Source of the DNA: JAENWH01 sp038248745
GTDB taxonomy: Bacteria; Bacillota; Clostridia; Peptostreptococcales; Anaerovoracaceae
NCBI GenBank assembly: GCA_038248745.1
Contig: JBBRXC010000103.1
Location: 1-5,829, forward strand
Reading direction: 5' to 3'
Length of the DNA stretch: 5,829 nucleotides
Numbering within the stretch: position 1 is the stretch's first letter; each line of letters begins with the position of its first letter. Shown in pieces: positions 1 through 5,829 of this stretch. The translations under genes and the position numbers were made by a program. The notes beneath the pieces are model-generated. The model did not search any database and was not told where the DNA came from. It worked only from the letters and a program-made list of their open reading frames with translations.

Positions 1-21
1 CTTCAGTAGCTCCACAATAAA

Positions 22-62
22 AAAGGTGATGAACTTGGGAAAACCCTGAGTTCGTCACCTTT
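22..62 (-). terminator. Rho-independent terminator of the ferritin gene, possibly bidirectional
   Basis: An inverted repeat pairs 22-29 with 55-62 (AAAGGTGA/TCACCTTT), continues with 31-35 against 49-53 (GAACT/AGTTC) through a T-G wobble, and closes with GGG/CCC (37-39/44-46) around an AAAA loop, with one bulged base at 47. Read on the minus strand, the stem is followed by a run of T (TTTTTTATTG), the classic intrinsic terminator layout, about 27 bases past the ferritin stop. On the plus strand the stem is followed by TTATTTTTTG, so it could also end a plus-strand transcript arriving from left of the window. Structure was paired by eye; no folding energy was computed. Confidence 0.9.
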
Positions 63-88
63 ATTTTTTGTTTTATGCCGATCTTAAT

Positions 89-601
89 TTATATAATGAG
101 AGAAGGGGCAGAATAAATTCTGGTGCCAAGTTCTCCATCCAATAAATATAATCCTTTTGCATCTGAACCGAATAAATCAAATCTTTGTATCAAATCTTCA
201 GTGTTTTTTTCTTCTTCTCCCTGTTCTTTTATAAACCAGGAAAGGAATTCAATGGTACGAAAATCTTTTTCTTGAAAAGCCTCCTCGTAAATTGAATAAA
301 TTGAAGCAGTTACAAACCTTTCGTGATCTAAGGCATCAGCTAGGGGAAGTCTAAAATCAGAATAATTTTTAGCAGGTGCGGCAATGGCATCGAGAACAAC
401 TTTTTCTCCATTGTTTAGAAGATAGGTTAAAAATAACATGGCATGATCACGCTCTTCCTGAGCTTGAACTTTGAACCAATTCCCAAATCCATTAAGATTT
501 TTAGAGATATAAAAATTTGACATTTCAAGATACAGATAGGCAGAAAAAAATTCTTTGTTGATTTGTTCATTGATTAGTTTGGTGACATTTTTTTGCAACA
601 T
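89..601 (-). CDS. ftnA: Non-heme bacterial ferritin (FtnA type)
   Basis: This 170-residue protein is a cytosolic iron-storage ferritin: 24 such subunits normally form a shell that oxidises Fe(II) and stores it as a ferric mineral. The length is typical of bacterial FtnA. All ferroxidase residues known from E. coli FtnA are present at the same numbers: Glu17, Tyr24, Glu50, His53, Glu94, Gln127 and Glu130. The third-site residues Glu49, Glu126 and Glu129 are kept too. The opening NEQINKEFFSAYLYLEMS and the central EERDHA motif are diagnostic of the family. No heme-ligand methionine pattern of bacterioferritin was noticed. The ATG start at 601-599 is preceded on the minus strand by AAAGGAGA (611-618) at 9 bases. 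The gene has its own sigma-A promoter and a terminator, so it can act as a single-gene unit, although no terminator separates it from the racemase gene upstream. A possible PerR-like site lies just upstream of the promoter. The gene symbol is by family; strains may call it ftn. Confidence 0.96.
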   Translation of the reverse strand: MLQKNVTKLINEQINKEFFSAYLYLEMSNFYISKNLNGFGNWFKVQAQEERDHAMLFLTYLLNNGEKVVLDAIAAPAKNYSDFRLPLADALDHERFVTASIYSIYEEAFQEKDFRTIEFLSWFIKEQGEEEKNTEDLIQRFDLFGSDAKGLYLLDGELGTRIYSAPSLII

Positions 602-634
602 AATATTTGTTCTCCTTTCAATTTTCTTAACTTT

Positions 635-663
635 ATTATAGAGATGTTTTTTGATAAATTCAA
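635..663 (-). promoter_or_regulatory. Sigma-A promoter of the ferritin gene
   Basis: On the minus strand, a -35 hexamer TTGAAT (663-658) and a perfect -10 hexamer TATAAT (640-635) are separated by exactly 17 bases. Transcription would start near 628, giving a leader of about 27 bases that carries the AAAGGAGA ribosome binding site. This is a near-consensus housekeeping promoter, so strong repression or another control would be expected if expression follows iron or oxidative stress. Confidence 0.85.
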
Positions 664-675
664 GTAGTATGGGAA

Positions 676-690
676 TTATAATCGTGAAAA
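676..690. promoter_or_regulatory. Possible PerR/Fur-family operator upstream of the ferritin promoter
   Basis: The plus-strand 15-mer TTATAATCGTGAAAA has a perfect left half of the PerR box (TTATAATnATTATAA) and four of seven matches in the right half, so 11 of 14 informative positions agree. It lies 12 bases upstream of the ferritin -35 and immediately beyond the stop codon of the racemase gene. PerR is known to control ferritin-like genes in some Bacillota. In DNA this AT-rich a degenerate match can arise by chance, and its position upstream of the -35 is not the most typical for a repressor. Confidence 0.3.
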
Positions 691-1488
691 CTATAAATAA
701 ACCTGTATAGGGTCACCAAGAGTGACATTCCCTTGAAGATATGCTTTATTTATTGACCCATTCTCTTTCATTATTGTTATTTCCAAGATTCCTTCTGGTT
801 GAGGAAGGATGAAAGTATGGATGCCGTCCCCAAAATTCCTAGATAGAACTGCAGCCGTTGCAACTGAGCCAGAAGCGCAACTACCTTCAAAATAAATTGA
901 ATTGATATCTCTAACCCAGACCACAGGCGTAAGAGACCCGAGCAGTGTATCAAAAAACATTACTCCGATGGCGGGTGCGTCGTATTGTTCGCGTATAGAC
1001 GATAATGAATCGTTGAAAAAATCCAGTGTGGCTGGCTGATCAAAAACAACCAAATGCAGAATGCCATTTAAAATAACAAGTTGAGCATCCTGGCAGAGTT
1101 TTAGGGGAAAAGCCATTATTTTAGTAGGAATAGGCATTGCGATTTTAGTGTAATTCGAAGAAGTATCTACTTCTACTTCTACTTCATCGTCAATGCCGCT
1201 AACCCTTATGGTAACTAAACCAGAACCATTTATGCCAAGAAGTTTGGCAAGATAAAGGGCATAACTCCTTGAGGCATTACCACAAAATTCCTGGCCGCAC
1301 ATTTCCATGCGTCCTGGATCATTCTCACTGGCAGGGATAATGAAACCTATCTGCTCGGCATTAATTTCCCGGTTTTCCAGAAGCTTATTTGCAATTTTTT
1401 TATATTCGGACTTTTCAAAACGATCTAAAACAAAAATGGTTTTATTTCCAGCTGGATTAGCTACTAAAATATTCAATTTATCACACAT
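691..1488 (-). CDS. DapF-fold amino-acid racemase/epimerase, CntK (histidine racemase)-like
   Basis: The 265-residue protein belongs to the PLP-independent diaminopimelate epimerase superfamily, in which two cysteines on a pseudo-symmetric fold move the alpha proton. Both are present: Cys69 in FCGNAS, followed by the substrate-binding Gly-Asn, and Cys204 in SCASGS. Asn15 in NPAGNKT matches the conserved N-terminal asparagine. True DapF enzymes carry Glu-Arg eight to nine residues before the second cysteine, to hold DAP; here those positions are Ile195-Asn196. The motifs NPAGN-T, EFCGNA and QPEG resemble, from memory, the staphylococcal histidine racemase CntK more than DapF. The substrate is therefore probably not DAP, and histidine is a guess. 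No metallophore partner genes (CntL/CntM-like) are in view. The ATG at 1488-1486 is chosen because AGGAGG (1500-1495) sits 6 bases upstream and the promoter lies just beyond it. A longer frame to a TTG at 1554 would start inside the promoter. Automatic annotation may call this dapF. Confidence 0.85.
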   Translation of the reverse strand: MCDKLNILVANPAGNKTIFVLDRFEKSEYKKIANKLLENREINAEQIGFIIPASENDPGRMEMCGQEFCGNASRSYALYLAKLLGINGSGLVTIRVSGIDDEVEVEVDTSSNYTKIAMPIPTKIMAFPLKLCQDAQLVILNGILHLVVFDQPATLDFFNDSLSSIREQYDAPAIGVMFFDTLLGSLTPVVWVRDINSIYFEGSCASGSVATAAVLSRNFGDGIHTFILPQPEGILEITIMKENGSINKAYLQGNVTLGDPIQVYL

Positions 1489-1494
1489 GAGAGA

Positions 1495-1500
1495 CCTCCT
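1495..1500 (-). promoter_or_regulatory. Ribosome binding site deciding the start of the racemase gene
   Basis: A perfect AGGAGG on the minus strand stands 6 bases (TCTCTC) before the ATG at 1488. It fixes the start at MCDKLN and rules against the 22-residue N-terminal extension that an automatic caller could add. Confidence 0.9.
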
Positions 1501-1525
1501 ATGATTTGTATTCAGTATTAAGATG

Positions 1526-1554
1526 AATATATCAAAAATACCGCAACTATTCAA
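1526..1554 (-). promoter_or_regulatory. Sigma-A promoter of the racemase gene
   Basis: On the minus strand, -35 TTGAAT (1554-1549) and -10 TATATT (1531-1526) are 17 bases apart, with a TGA directly before the -10 that makes an extended -10 element. Transcription would start near 1519, leaving a leader of about 30 bases. The -35 is the same TTGAAT as in the ferritin promoter. Confidence 0.8.
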
Positions 1555-1597
1555 GGCAAATTCATATATTAGAATTAAATATAACAGGGCTTAATAA

Positions 1598-1626
1598 TTG
1601 CAATTACAGTCTGTTTATGATACAAT
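1598..1626 (+). promoter_or_regulatory. Sigma-A promoter of the plsX-rnc-smc operon
   Basis: -35 TTGCAA (1598-1603) and -10 TACAAT (1621-1626) are 17 bases apart, with TGA immediately before the -10 (extended -10). Transcription would begin near 1633, giving a leader of about 50 bases. A 6-bp dyad, TATCAA (1626-1631) and TTGATA (1641-1646), spans the expected start and could be an operator. I did not see an obvious FapR-type operator, the known lipid-synthesis control in Bacillus. Confidence 0.8.
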
Positions 1627-1682
1627 ATCAAGGTGTAATTTTGATAAATAAACAGTAGCGCAACAAAACGGAGGTTTGAATC

Positions 1683-2696
1683 ATGAAAATAATATTGGAT
1701 GGAATGGGTGGAGATAATGCACCCTTAGAAATAGTAAAAGGAGCAACTTTGGCGGCTTCGGAAATGAAACATAAAATCATTATTGTTGGTGATGAAGTTA
1801 AGATCAATGTAGAACTTGCAAAGTATAAATATGATAAAGGCCAGATTGGCGTTCGCCATGCCCCAGATGTGATTACAAATGATGATTCCCCGGTTAGGGC
1901 TGTTCGAACTAAAACACAATCGTCTATGGTTATTGGGATTAATATGATAAAAAACGGTGAAGGCGATCTTTTTGTTTCTGCAGGAAACTCAGGTGCGATG
2001 ATGGCTGGAGGACTGTTTATTCTCGGTAGAATTCAGGGAATTGATAGACCGGCGATGGCTAGTATTTATCCAATTCTTGGAGATAAAGCATCTCTGCTGG
2101 TGGATGCAGGAGCAAATGCAGAGTGTAAACCAGTAAATCTTCTTGAATTTGGAACAATGGGAAGCATTTATATGGAAAAGGTTCTGGAACGGAAATCCCC
2201 AACGGTAGGGCTTGTGAATATAGGAGCTGAAGAAACAAAAGGTACAACTGTTGTAAAAGCAGCATTTGAACTTTTGGAAAAAAGTGATTTAAATTTCATT
2301 GGGAATGTGGAGGCAAGAGATATCCCCAAGGGAAAGGCAGATGTTATTGTCTGTGATGGATTTGTTGGGAATGTCATATTAAAACTTACTGAAGGGTTGG
2401 CATGGAATATTCTTAAGCTGTTAAAGCTAAAGTTTACCTCTGGCGTAAAAGCAAAGATTGGTGCATTGCTGTTATTAGATAAACTGAAGGAAATAAAAGA
2501 GGAATTTGATTACTCTGAATACGGCGGAGCCCCTATCTTAGGTGTAAAGGGAGCTATCGTAAAAATGCACGGATCATCAAATGCCAAAGCAGTAAAGAAC
2601 ACCATCTTAAAAGGGATCCCTTATGTGGAAAACAATGTGGTTCAAATTATTCAAAATTCAGTGGATGAAATAGAGGAGATATTGATAAGTGAATAA
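1683..2696 (+). CDS. plsX: Phosphate acyltransferase PlsX
   Basis: PlsX converts acyl-ACP and inorganic phosphate to acyl-phosphate, the donor that PlsY uses to acylate glycerol-3-phosphate in the first step of phospholipid synthesis. It is a peripheral membrane enzyme. At 337 residues the protein has normal family length. Hallmarks in order are the N-terminal LDGMGGDNAP (5-14), SAGNSGA (99-105), VDAGAN (140-145), DVIVCDGFVGN (220-230) and EYGGAP (279-284). The ATG is preceded by GGAGG (1670-1674) at 8 bases. It is the first gene of the operon, with its own extended -10 promoter, and its last 8 bases overlap the start of rnc. An acpP gene, which commonly follows plsX in Bacillota, is not here, and neither are fapR or rpmF upstream, where the racemase gene diverges instead. 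Nothing suggests decay. Confidence 0.97.
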   Translation: MKIILDGMGGDNAPLEIVKGATLAASEMKHKIIIVGDEVKINVELAKYKYDKGQIGVRHAPDVITNDDSPVRAVRTKTQSSMVIGINMIKNGEGDLFVSAGNSGAMMAGGLFILGRIQGIDRPAMASIYPILGDKASLLVDAGANAECKPVNLLEFGTMGSIYMEKVLERKSPTVGLVNIGAEETKGTTVVKAAFELLEKSDLNFIGNVEARDIPKGKADVIVCDGFVGNVILKLTEGLAWNILKLLKLKFTSGVKAKIGALLLLDKLKEIKEEFDYSEYGGAPILGVKGAIVKMHGSSNAKAVKNTILKGIPYVENNVVQIIQNSVDEIEEILISE

Positions 2697-3384
2697 TCTT
2701 GACTTTCAGAATGTTATTGATTACAAATTTAATAATATTGAATTAATGCATACAGCATTAACACATAGCTCTTGTTCATCAGATACTAAAAATAAAAACG
2801 TGGTGAGCAATGAGAGATTAGAGTTTCTTGGAGATGCATTCTTAGAAGCAATCATAAGTGAATACCTTTTTAACTTACAATCATCAAATGGGGAAGGGGT
2901 ACTTTCTAAAACAAGGGCAGCTATTGTCTGTGAAAAATCCTTATCTGAGATTGGAAAAACCCTTGGAATTGGCCAATATATAAAAATGGGTCGAGGTGAA
3001 GAACTTACTGGGGGAAGAAATAGAGATTCAATTATTGCTGATGCAGTAGAAGCAGTCATCGGGGCAATTTATCTTGACAGAGGATATATCGCCGCAAAAG
3101 AATTCGTTTTAAGCTATTTTAATAAGAATATTAACGAGGCAATAAAGGGAAAACTTAACAAAGACCATAAAACGATATTGCAGGAAAAACTACAAATGAA
3201 TGGTGACATTGAAATACAATACACACTGGATAAAGAAGAAGGACCTGCTCATGATAAAACCTTTTATATTCGATTATTTGTCGAAGGAAAAGAAATAGGC
3301 TTGGGGTCGGGAAAGAATAAAAAAGAAGCAGAGCAGGCGGCAGCAAAAGATGCGCTAGAAAGAGGTGGAAAAGTTGTATTTTAA
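2689..3384 (+). CDS. rnc: Ribonuclease III
   Basis: RNase III cleaves double-stranded RNA, notably in rRNA precursor processing and turnover of structured mRNAs, as a cytosolic homodimer. The 231-residue protein has the N-terminal nuclease domain with the signature NERLEFLGDAFL (41-52). Its metal ligands Glu45, Asp49, Asp118 and Glu121 correspond to E. coli Glu41, Asp45, Asp114 and Glu117, so it should be catalytically competent. A C-terminal double-stranded RNA-binding domain runs from about 159 (DHKTILQEKLQ) to about 225, ending with the typical KKEAEQAAAKDAL helix. The start is GTG at 2689, overlapping the plsX stop by 8 bases, with GAGGAG about 10 bases upstream inside plsX. This suggests coupled translation. 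Its last 11 bases overlap smc. Confidence 0.97.
   Translation: MNNLDFQNVIDYKFNNIELMHTALTHSSCSSDTKNKNVVSNERLEFLGDAFLEAIISEYLFNLQSSNGEGVLSKTRAAIVCEKSLSEIGKTLGIGQYIKMGRGEELTGGRNRDSIIADAVEAVIGAIYLDRGYIAAKEFVLSYFNKNINEAIKGKLNKDHKTILQEKLQMNGDIEIQYTLDKEEGPAHDKTFYIRLFVEGKEIGLGSGKNKKEAEQAAAKDALERGGKVVF
3361..3368 (+). promoter_or_regulatory. Ribosome binding site deciding the TTG start of smc
   Basis: AGAGGTGG inside the 3' end of rnc lies 5 bases before the TTG at 3374. It supports TTG as the start over the GTG at 3365, which overlaps this element and would have only a weak site before it, and over the ATG at 3395, which would cut into the conserved N-terminus. Confidence 0.7.
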
Positions 3385-5829
3385 AAAAATAGAAATGCAC
3401 GGATTCAAGTCATTTGCGGAGCCAGTTACCATAGATTTTAATGAAGGCATTACTTGCATCGTCGGACCAAACGGCAGTGGAAAAAGCAATATAAGTGACG
3501 CTATCAGATGGGTGTTGGGAGAACAAAGCCCCAAAACCCTTCGTGGTGGGAAAATGGAAGATGTTATATTTGCAGGAACAGCAAGTAGAAAATCAAGAGG
3601 CATGGCGGAAGTTACTCTTGTCATTGATAACAAAACCGGCATTTTACCTATTGATTTCAGTGAAGTAGCAATTAGAAGAAGAATGTACCGGTCTGGGGAA
3701 AGTGAATATTCCATCAATAACAGTCACTGCAGACTTCGAGATATCAGAGAGCTAATCATGGACACAGGCATTGGTGTCGACGGGTATTCTCTCATAGGAC
3801 AAGGCAAAATTGCTGACATTGTCAGCAATAAATCTGAAAGCAGACGGGAAATATTCGAAGAGGCTGCAGGTATTGTGAAATACAGAAGCAAGAAATCTGA
3901 AGCAGAAAGAAAGCTTGAAACGACAAATGTGAATCTGGAAAGAGTAAATGACATCGTTTCCGAAATTGAGGGACGAATAGGAAATCTGAAGGATGAAAGT
4001 ATAAAAGCCAGAGAATATATAGGGTTGAGAGAAACTTTTAAGGATCTTGAGATAAATATTACTTTAAAAAATATCGAAAACATTGAATTGAAAAATGAAT
4101 ATATTAAAGACGAAATATCTGAGGCTTCCGTAAATATTGATGAAGTACGAGATGAAAAAGTACTTTTAGACAAAGAGTTATCTTTAGGCAGAGAAAGAAA
4201 TGCAGAGCTGGAAATCTTGAATAACGAGTCAAGAGATAAACTACTGGTCAGCATTGAACAGATTAACAGCCTAGTAAATCAAACCCAGCTTAACCAGGAA
4301 AAACTGGCGACAATGGGTAAGGACAACGAACGGTTGGCAGTGGAAATTAATACAATACAAGGGAAATTATCAGCAGAGACGGCCAATCTCGAAAATCTTG
4401 ATGTAACAAAAAAAGAATTAGAGAAGAAACTGACTGCTTTAGAGCTTGTTTTAAATGCTGGTATTAGAAATTTTGCGGATATGACTGAAAAGCTTTCAAA
4501 AGAAGCTGAAGAAATTGACGAAAAAAAGAATAACATCTATAGGTTGCACAGTATGGTTTCGACGAAAACCGCTGAGAAAAACAGTTTGCTTAGTCTTAAA
4601 ACCACGCTGGACAGAAGAAAAGAAGTGATTTCTTTTGATAAAAATGAAGTTGAATCCAGTAATAAAGACACTGTGCTCCATTTTGATCAAGCAAAAGAAG
4701 AAAAGAAAAGCATTGAGGAAAAATTCCGAACAGACAAATCATCTTTAATAGAAACCAAGGAACGATATAATCAAACGGTTTCAAAAGAAAAACAGCTTGC
4801 CAATGAACTGGAGTCGATTAAATTCAATATAGGGCAGTTGTCTTCAAGGAAAAAAACCATTGAAGAGATGGAAGCAAATTATGAAGGTTACAATGGTGCT
4901 GTTAAATATATCATGAAATCTCATTTAAAAGGAATTCATGGGGTTGTTGGAGAGCTTATTAACGTTCCCTCGGGGTTTGAGACTGCCATTGAAACTTCTT
5001 TGGGAGCCGCGCTTCAAAATATGGTTTGTGAAGATGACAGCAGTGCACAGTCAGCGATTCTGTCTTTAAAAGAAAACAAAGCGGGACGATTAACCTTTTT
5101 ACCAATTAGTTCAATTCGAGGCACTGGGGGATCTCAGGATGCAGCGATAAAAAATTCCCCCGGGTTTAAAGGCTTTGGTGTGGACTGCATTCACTTCGAC
5201 CCGAAATACAGAAAAATTATGGAATACCTTTTAGGAAGAGTCGTTATCGTTGATAATTTAACGAATGCAATCAGACTTTCAAAAAGTGTACAGGGCTCTA
5301 TCCGTTTTGTGACGCTAGAGGGAGAAATCATTAACTCAGGGGGAGCAATTACCGGTGGTGCATTTAAAAATAAGACGGCAAATCTCCTTGAAAGAAAAGC
5401 AGAAATTATTAAGCTAGGGGAGAATATTGAGTCTGCAAATGTAAAAAAACAAGAAACTCTTGAAAATCTTAGCAAATTAATCAATCATATTGAAAAAGAT
5501 TTGTCCTTGATTCAAGCCCTAGATTCAACCATTAGAGAAACAGAATTGAATTTAGTAACTAAAAATAACGAAATTTTGGCGTTGGAGAAAGCATTAAGTG
5601 GACTTGTCTCGAATCAAGAAAAATGGTTAAGAGAGTTGAACAGCATCGAGGAAGAGAAATCAGGTGCAGATAAAATGATTTCTGAAATTGATGGTTACGT
5701 GGTACAAATAAAATCGGAAATTATTGACACAGAAGAAAAAATCGAACGTTTTATTACGGCGTATGAAGTTAAAAAAAGACAATTGGAAATAATCAATGAA
5801 GAGATCGTTAAGGCTAGAATAGATGTTAA
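3374..5829 (+). CDS. smc: Chromosome partition protein SMC (partial, C-terminus beyond window)
   Basis: SMC is the ATPase of bacterial condensin; with ScpA and ScpB it organises and segregates the chromosome. The window holds 818 residues of a protein usually near 1,180-1,190, open to the right edge with no stop or frameshift when translated codon by codon. The N-terminus MYFKKIEMHGFKSFAEP fits the family and sets TTG at 3374 as start. Walker A GPNGSGKS is at 31-38 with Lys37. LRGGKMEDVIFAG (56-68) contains the conserved Arg57. The Q-loop is IGQGK around Gln143, followed by EEAAGIVKYR (162-171). The first coiled coil runs from about 172 to 500, rich in Glu, Lys and Leu. The hinge spans about 505-665 (bases 4886-5368), ending with GGAITGGAF. 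The returning coil begins after that. The signature motif, Walker B and C-terminal head lie outside. It overlaps rnc by 11 bases, as the last visible gene of the operon. Confidence 0.97.
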   Translation, partial: MYFKKIEMHGFKSFAEPVTIDFNEGITCIVGPNGSGKSNISDAIRWVLGEQSPKTLRGGKMEDVIFAGTASRKSRGMAEVTLVIDNKTGILPIDFSEVAIRRRMYRSGESEYSINNSHCRLRDIRELIMDTGIGVDGYSLIGQGKIADIVSNKSESRREIFEEAAGIVKYRSKKSEAERKLETTNVNLERVNDIVSEIEGRIGNLKDESIKAREYIGLRETFKDLEINITLKNIENIELKNEYIKDEISEASVNIDEVRDEKVLLDKELSLGRERNAELEILNNESRDKLLVSIEQINSLVNQTQLNQEKLATMGKDNERLAVEINTIQGKLSAETANLENLDVTKKELEKKLTALELVLNAGIRNFADMTEKLSKEAEEIDEKKNNIYRLHSMVSTKTAEKNSLLSLKTTLDRRKEVISFDKNEVESSNKDTVLHFDQAKEEKKSIEEKFRTDKSSLIETKERYNQTVSKEKQLANELESIKFNIGQLSSRKKTIEEMEANYEGYNGAVKYIMKSHLKGIHGVVGELINVPSGFETAIETSLGAALQNMVCEDDSSAQSAILSLKENKAGRLTFLPISSIRGTGGSQDAAIKNSPGFKGFGVDCIHFDPKYRKIMEYLLGRVVIVDNLTNAIRLSKSVQGSIRFVTLEGEIINSGGAITGGAFKNKTANLLERKAEIIKLGENIESANVKKQETLENLSKLINHIEKDLSLIQALDSTIRETELNLVTKNNEILALEKALSGLVSNQEKWLRELNSIEEEKSGADKMISEIDGYVVQIKSEIIDTEEKIERFITAYEVKKRQLEIINEEIVKARIDV

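Noticed and set aside
691..1488. Calling the racemase a standard dapF of lysine and peptidoglycan synthesis
   Set aside because: The residues that hold the distal end of DAP are not present before Cys204, and the motifs fit a CntK-like enzyme better; DAP epimerase remains possible but less likely.
1307..1504. Plus-strand 65-residue frame opposite the racemase gene
   Set aside because: It overlaps the well-supported gene antisense, lacks a ribosome binding site and shows no family features.
1627..1682. Riboswitch or RNase III-cleaved leader before plsX
   Set aside because: The leader is only about 50 bases and shows no long stem; the single 6-bp dyad is too weak for a structured RNA call.
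2059..2377. Minus-strand open frames inside plsX
   Set aside because: They are antisense shadows of a fully conserved gene and have low-complexity, Leu/Phe-rich translations.
3724..4536. Long minus-strand open frames rich in Ser, Phe and Leu
   Set aside because: They lie opposite the SMC coiled coil, whose Glu/Lys-rich codons give Ser/Phe/Leu on the other strand. They have no ribosome binding site or recognisable motif.
5827..5829. TAA at the very end of the window as the stop of smc
   Set aside because: It is out of frame with smc; codons run ...GAT GTT AA and continue past the edge, and the C-terminal ATPase half is still missing.
3374..5829. smc as a broken gene, because no full-length frame with a stop is visible
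   Set aside because: Manual translation shows an uninterrupted 818-codon frame with all expected N-terminal and hinge motifs; it simply runs off the window.

Overview
The window is 5.8 kb of AT-rich, gene-dense chromosomal DNA that reads as a low-GC Bacillota, most likely a member of the Clostridia. This rests on the plsX-rnc-smc gene order, strong AGGAGG-type ribosome binding sites, TTG/GTG starts and the type of ferritin. The species cannot be named from the sequence alone.

The left part (about 1-1560) is read from the minus strand. A strong hairpin terminator (22-62) lies just past a bacterial FtnA-type ferritin (89-601), which has a complete ferroxidase centre and its own promoter. Upstream of the ferritin, on the same strand, is a DapF-fold amino-acid racemase/epimerase (691-1488). 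It keeps both catalytic cysteines (Cys69, Cys204) but lacks the Glu-Arg pair that true diaminopimelate epimerases use to hold DAP. In its motifs it looks more like the CntK type of histidine racemase. Its upstream-extended reading frame to 1554 is not credible, because the TTG there is the -35 hexamer of the gene's own promoter.

A 194-base divergent intergenic region (1489-1682) carries two back-to-back sigma-A promoters, each with a 17-bp spacer. One serves the racemase leftwards and the other serves the plsX operon rightwards.

The right part (1683 to the end) is a tightly packed plus-strand operon. plsX makes acyl-phosphate for phospholipid synthesis, rnc encodes RNase III, and smc encodes the chromosome condensation ATPase. 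The genes overlap by 8 and 11 bases and the two downstream genes start with GTG and TTG, so translational coupling is likely. The acpP gene often found between plsX and rnc is absent. smc is open through the right edge: 818 residues are present, covering the N-terminal ATPase half, first coiled coil, hinge and start of the returning coil. I translated it codon by codon and found no frameshift or stop.

No mobile element, CRISPR array, tRNA or rRNA was seen, and I found no convincing new multi-gene system. The item most worth following up is the substrate and regulation of the racemase next to the ferritin.
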